A stretch of 64,000 nt of DNA from CALRWV02 sp943371965 (GTDB lineage Bacteria; Bacteroidota; JABWAT01): positions 372,001 through 436,000 of the forward strand of contig CALRWV020000002.1 of assembly GCA_943371965.1 (NCBI GenBank), in the 5' to 3' direction. Of the stretch, positions 61,073-64,000 are shown piece by piece (the stretch's first letter is position 1; every line of letters starts with the position of its first letter). The position numbers and the translations under genes were made by a program. The notes beneath the pieces are model-generated. The model was not told where the DNA came from, searched no databases, and saw nothing but the letters and a program-made list of their open reading frames with translations.

Positions 61073-61114
61073 TTTGATAATGAATTCAAAAATCCTCTAT
61101 TCCAGTATTTTTTG

Positions 61115-61122
61115 TATCTTTG
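61115..61122 (+). promoter_or_regulatory. probable TAnnTTTG promoter box (TATCTTTG)
   Basis: TATCTTTG lies 51 bases before the ATG at 61173; the leader then has AGAGGATCC as ribosome site. No TTTG is seen 19 nt upstream. Confidence 0.42.
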
Positions 61123-61172
61123 GGGTGATTGAGGGATTTTCATTTAATTTAATTTAAAGAGGATCCGAAATA

Positions 61173-62342
61173 ATGAAGATTTACGTTTTACTTATAGCTT
61201 TTGCATTCAACACAAACATCCTGTTTGGTCTGCAATCCAACATCAAAGTTGGCGAGTATTTGAAAATAAAGGAATTCAATTTAACTGCTTTAAATGGTAT
61301 TCAAATTGATACTTCAAAACTAATTGTTTTGGATTTTTGGGCTACCTGGTGCGCACCCTGCATTGCAGCTTTTCCGCATTTGGATTCATTGCAGAAAAAA
61401 TATTCCAATACCCTTCAAATAATTTGTCCGACCGATGAACCGAAGGAGACAGCAGAGAAATTCCTTAAGAACAAAAAATATTCCCTTTCGTTTTTCAACG
61501 ATACCAACAACGAATTGTTCAAATTATTCCAAATCGAAGCACGTCCTTTAACCTGTTTATTATCGGAAAAAGGAAAGCTTTTATGGATAGGACATTCTAA
61601 TGACTTATCAAAAGTTATTGATACCTACCTTAATTCAAAATCCATAATCTATCAAACAGCAAAAGATTTATTATTGGAAAAATATTACACCGCCCAAATT
61701 TCAAAAGGTGAAGAAATCGGTCCATTTTTCCAATACAAAATTGAAATTCAGGGTGACCATGGAAATTATTTTGTCAAGTCGCAAAAAAACAAGGATAGTA
61801 AAGTGGATATCCACTATTCAGAGACACCCGTTTCAGAAATGCTTCAAGATCTATTGGAAATACCAAAAATGAGATTCAGCAGCAATAGACCTGATTTGGA
61901 TACAGTTTTAATTGGTATAACAGCAAAAAGTTCCTTGCCCGATTTTACTTATGGTGTTGTTTCAAAAATAATTTTAAAGGATCTGCAAAAAATTTTCAGT
62001 TTTAATATAAAAGAGCAGATAAAAACTGTTTCAGTTTATGAAATGAAGATTTCAGATCAAACCAAGCTTGACCAATATGAAGAGAAAATCGAGGGTGGAG
62101 GTCAAATACAAACTGAAGGTGATAAAATACTCGTAACAAGACTGAGCTTGCATCAGGTTTCAAGTTACTTTGAAATGAAAACCAGAAAATTCTTAAATTT
62201 TTCCGGAGAGAATAATTTGAAATACAATCTGGTCTTTGATAAATATGAAACAATTGACGAACTCAATATTCAGCTTTCTAATAAATATGGCATTTCTTTG
62301 GAGAGTAAAGAAGCAAATCTTCTTTTTGTTGAGATAAATTGA
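61173..62342 (+). CDS. exported TlpA-like thioredoxin with DUF3738-like C-terminus
   Basis: This 389-residue protein has a signal peptide (about 1-21), then a TlpA/ResA-like thioredoxin domain (about 22-160) with the redox pair Cys60/Cys63 in DFWATWCAPCIAAFPHL and cis-Pro in EARPLTCLL. Residues about 180-389 resemble the DUF3738 module found in soil-associated TlpA fusions: a strand block near 245-300, LSLHQVSSYFEMKTRKFLN and a closing YGISLESKEANLLFVEI. It should act as a periplasmic thiol oxidoreductase. ATG follows AGAGGATCCGAAATA. The stop codon touches the fumC-tail remnant. The C-terminal assignment is moderate. Confidence 0.78.
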   Translation: MKIYVLLIAFAFNTNILFGLQSNIKVGEYLKIKEFNLTALNGIQIDTSKLIVLDFWATWCAPCIAAFPHLDSLQKKYSNTLQIICPTDEPKETAEKFLKNKKYSLSFFNDTNNELFKLFQIEARPLTCLLSEKGKLLWIGHSNDLSKVIDTYLNSKSIIYQTAKDLLLEKYYTAQISKGEEIGPFFQYKIEIQGDHGNYFVKSQKNKDSKVDIHYSETPVSEMLQDLLEIPKMRFSSNRPDLDTVLIGITAKSSLPDFTYGVVSKIILKDLQKIFSFNIKEQIKTVSVYEMKISDQTKLDQYEEKIEGGGQIQTEGDKILVTRLSLHQVSSYFEMKTRKFLNFSGENNLKYNLVFDKYETIDELNIQLSNKYGISLESKEANLLFVEIN

Positions 62343-62433
62343 AGTTCGGAAATTGAAACAGACTGCACTTGAATTAGGTTATGTCACCGAAGCTGAATAC
62401 GATTTGTGGGTTGACCCTAAAAAAATGGTTTGA
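62341..62433 (+). pseudogene. second fumC 3'-end fragment, 26 codons plus stop
   Basis: From TTG 62353 to TGA 62431-62433 the sequence encodes the same 26 residues as the end of fumC (LKQTALELGY to WVDPKKMV). The DNA differs at 11 of 78 positions, every one synonymous, and the stop is TGA instead of TAG. The remnant begins right at the stop of the thioredoxin gene and has no start codon of its own. Confidence 0.85.
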
Positions 62434-62469
62434 TAAAGTTTCAGTTAGCTTTTGGCTGTTTTGGTTTTT

Positions 62470-62509
62470 AAAAAAGCATACAAGTTCGTTATGAGTTTTA
62501 TGCTTTTTT
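62470..62509 (+). terminator. hairpin-T terminator after the thioredoxin gene
   Basis: AAAAAAGCATA (62470-62480) pairs with TATGCTTTTTT (62499-62509) around an 18-base loop, and ATTTTC follows. It lies 36 bases after the fumC-tail stop, so it may be the terminator that came with that fumC copy. Confidence 0.6.
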
Positions 62510-62550
62510 ATTTTCTTCCTTAACCTGTTTTCTGAACTGACAAAACCTCC

Positions 62551-62558
62551 TATCTTTA
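62551..62558 (+). promoter_or_regulatory. possible promoter box (TATCTTTA)
   Basis: CCTATCTTTACAGC resembles the fumC leader (CCTATTTTTACAGA, 58595-58608). Each box is at about 36-43 bases from its start codon and differs from TAnnTTTG in the last base. Confidence 0.35.
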
Positions 62559-62593
62559 CAGCAGCAATATGTTAAACACGATCACTACTGCAT

Positions 62594-64000
62594 ATGACAA
62601 AACTTCTTACTTTTCACACTCTCCTTTTATTCTCATCTTTTTCAGCATTTGCTTTTCAATCGATGCCTGACAGCTCTTTTTCAGGTTTGTACGAAGAAAA
62701 GTATAAACAAGGCCATTATGATGATGCGTTTTTCGTTTGCAATAAAGCGATCGAATTTTTTTCTGCAAAGAAAGACACTTTTTATTCAGCAAAATACAGT
62801 ATCAAAAAAGCGGATCTTTACCGGTCAACCAGGGATTTCAATTCAGCCATTAATGAATTGGATAAGTTATTTCCTTTTGCAGACAACTTAACGGATAAGA
62901 GTATTTTAGGGAATCTTCATGCCCTGTACGGAAGTATTTATTTTGAGATGAAGAATCACCCTCTCGCCGAAGAACATGAAAAAAAGGCGATTGAAATCTT
63001 TACTGCTTCAAATGACAGAATTCATCTTGCCTACTCACTCAATGTTTTGGGTTCCATTTACCGGAATCAGAAAAAAACCAACCTTTCACTCAATATATTC
63101 AATAAGTCACTTGAACTGTATAAAGAATTGGTTCCTGAAGATGTGCCCAATGTTCTCATCAATATCAGTTTTGTTTATTCTGAGAACCTTCAATTTGACA
63201 AAGCAATAAACTATTTGAATGAAAGTCTGGCCATTTCAAGAAAAAATGGAACCAAAATTTATGTTTCCCTGGCACTTAATTCTCTTTTTCTGATTTATGA
63301 AAAGAAAGGTGATTTCCGGAATGCATTTTATTTTTCCAGAATGTACAACCGTTATGTCATAGACACGCTTTACGATTCACGGAAAGATGAAATGATCAAT
63401 TCAATCAGGACACAATATGAAACGGAAAAAAAGGAAACAGAAAATAAAGCCCTGAAAGTTGAAATTGAAAATCAGCGGATCATAACCATCAGCACCATAA
63501 TCGGACTTGTTTTACTGAGCGTCATAATTGTTACGCTTATTATCCTCTACAGGAATAAGGCAAGAACGGAAAAAATACTTCTGGAGCAGAAACGGCAGAT
63601 TGAACTTTACAATGAAAATCTTGTGAAAATCAATTCAGAAATCAAGGAAAGTGAAAACCGTCTCAAAAACCTGAACCAGGTTAAGGATAAATGGTTTTCG
63701 ATTATTTCGCATGATATCAGATCTCCGATCGGCACACTTCTTTCCACTCTGAAATACAATGAAGATTTCGAACCCAAAGAAATGAATGAAATTCTGATCA
63801 GTATCGGTTCTCAGGTTGAAGCCACCTTCAATATGATTGAAAACCTTCTGCAATGGTCTTACAGCCAACTCAGCGGATTCCAGAAACTTCCATCCAAATT
63901 TGACATAGTACATGTGATTACTGAAAATATTCTTTTGCTGAAACCAACTGCCGATAAAAAACTGCTTGAATTTATTTTTGAAACTTCAGAATCAATTCAG
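62594..64000 (+). CDS. TPR-containing sensor histidine kinase, N-terminal part (3' end outside window)
   Basis: The frame from ATG 62594 stays open to the window edge (469 codons). It starts with a signal peptide (about 1-21, ending FAFQ). TPR repeats follow in about residues 30-270 (LYEEKYKQGHYDDAFFVCNKAI, AYSLNVLGSIYRNQKKTNLSLNIF, and others), then one membrane helix (about 298-320, IISTIIGLVLLSVIIVTLIIL style), a coiled coil and a HisKA domain with His373 in FSIISHDIRSPIG. The HATPase begins near the edge (TENILLLKPTADKKLLEF). This is the Bacteroidota-type exported-TPR kinase; its regulator is probably beyond 64000. Confidence 0.9.
   Translation, partial: MTKLLTFHTLLLFSSFSAFAFQSMPDSSFSGLYEEKYKQGHYDDAFFVCNKAIEFFSAKKDTFYSAKYSIKKADLYRSTRDFNSAINELDKLFPFADNLTDKSILGNLHALYGSIYFEMKNHPLAEEHEKKAIEIFTASNDRIHLAYSLNVLGSIYRNQKKTNLSLNIFNKSLELYKELVPEDVPNVLINISFVYSENLQFDKAINYLNESLAISRKNGTKIYVSLALNSLFLIYEKKGDFRNAFYFSRMYNRYVIDTLYDSRKDEMINSIRTQYETEKKETENKALKVEIENQRIITISTIIGLVLLSVIIVTLIILYRNKARTEKILLEQKRQIELYNENLVKINSEIKESENRLKNLNQVKDKWFSIISHDIRSPIGTLLSTLKYNEDFEPKEMNEILISIGSQVEATFNMIENLLQWSYSQLSGFQKLPSKFDIVHVITENILLLKPTADKKLLEFIFETSESIQ

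Noticed and set aside
62341..62433. A functional second fumarase gene
   Set aside because: Only the last 26 codons are present, with no start and no upstream fumarase sequence.
1..64000. CRISPR array, rRNA, tRNA, transposase or integrase
   Set aside because: I looked for regularly spaced repeats, rRNA/tRNA signatures and recombinase motifs and found none; the repeats present are irregular palindromes.

Overview
The window is an A+T-rich (high-30s % G+C by eye) bacterial chromosome segment from the Bacteroidota/Chlorobi/Ignavibacteria side of the FCB group. Three observations point there. The secreted protein at 26461-28629 ends in a type IX secretion sorting domain with the NYPNPFNPTT signature. 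Several genes have the Bacteroidota promoter box TAnnTTTG, in one case with TTTG exactly 19 nt upstream (55032-55062). The repertoire also fits: LytTR two-component pairs, DUF4097 and DUF1385 proteins, and large hybrid kinases. An Ignavibacteria-like genome is the best guess, but no rRNA or tRNA lies in the window to confirm it.

Layout. 1-6.5 kb: the end of an isoaspartyl peptidase gene, glutathione peroxidase, a short-chain dehydrogenase and a GNAT acetyltransferase, then an ECF sigma/anti-sigma pair followed by two DUF4097 envelope proteins. 6.5-16 kb: a DsbA-like oxidoreductase, a secreted HEAT-cyclophilin fusion, a LytTR regulator with its kinase and a membrane protein, PlsC, a lysine-rich secreted protein with a small lipoprotein, QueE coupled to an outer-membrane barrel. 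16-26 kb: a half-size EamA protein, a nucleotidyltransferase/small-protein pair, AroQ, a polysaccharide flippase, DUF1385, RF1 coupled to an AAA-TPR protein, HutH and a DoxX protein. 26-31 kb: the type IX substrate and a hybrid kinase whose receiver has lost its phosphoacceptor Asp.

31-39.3 kb is a surface-sugar cluster: GT-B transferase, SpsF-type cytidylyltransferase, split transketolase, class III aminotransferase, SDR, KdsC-like phosphatase and a short NeuB-like synthase. It ends in a clear terminator and is followed by a fatty acid hydroxylase. The gene content suggests a CMP-activated, nonulosonate-like sugar made by a non-standard route. 39-50 kb: a YiiX-like papain-fold protein, a 1782-residue Ser/Thr kinase-AAA-GAF-histidine kinase, an MpaB/Lcp-type oxygenase beside a lycopene-cyclase-domain membrane protein, a beta-propeller protein and a TauE exporter. 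50-64 kb: a glycosyltransferase, a six-PAS hybrid kinase, a DUF3820 pair, a GH5-like hydrolase with an aldo/keto reductase, fumarase, a lipoprotein, a TlpA-like thioredoxin protein and the start of a TPR histidine kinase that runs off the window.

Two non-coding themes stand out. Diverged copies of the fumC 3' end recur twice downstream of fumC, bracketing the lipoprotein and thioredoxin genes. Many intergenic gaps carry palindromic or dispersed repeats, including a 35-bp inverted repeat with a 10-nt insertion in one arm (45947-46078) and a tandem pair of palindromic units (47344-47508).
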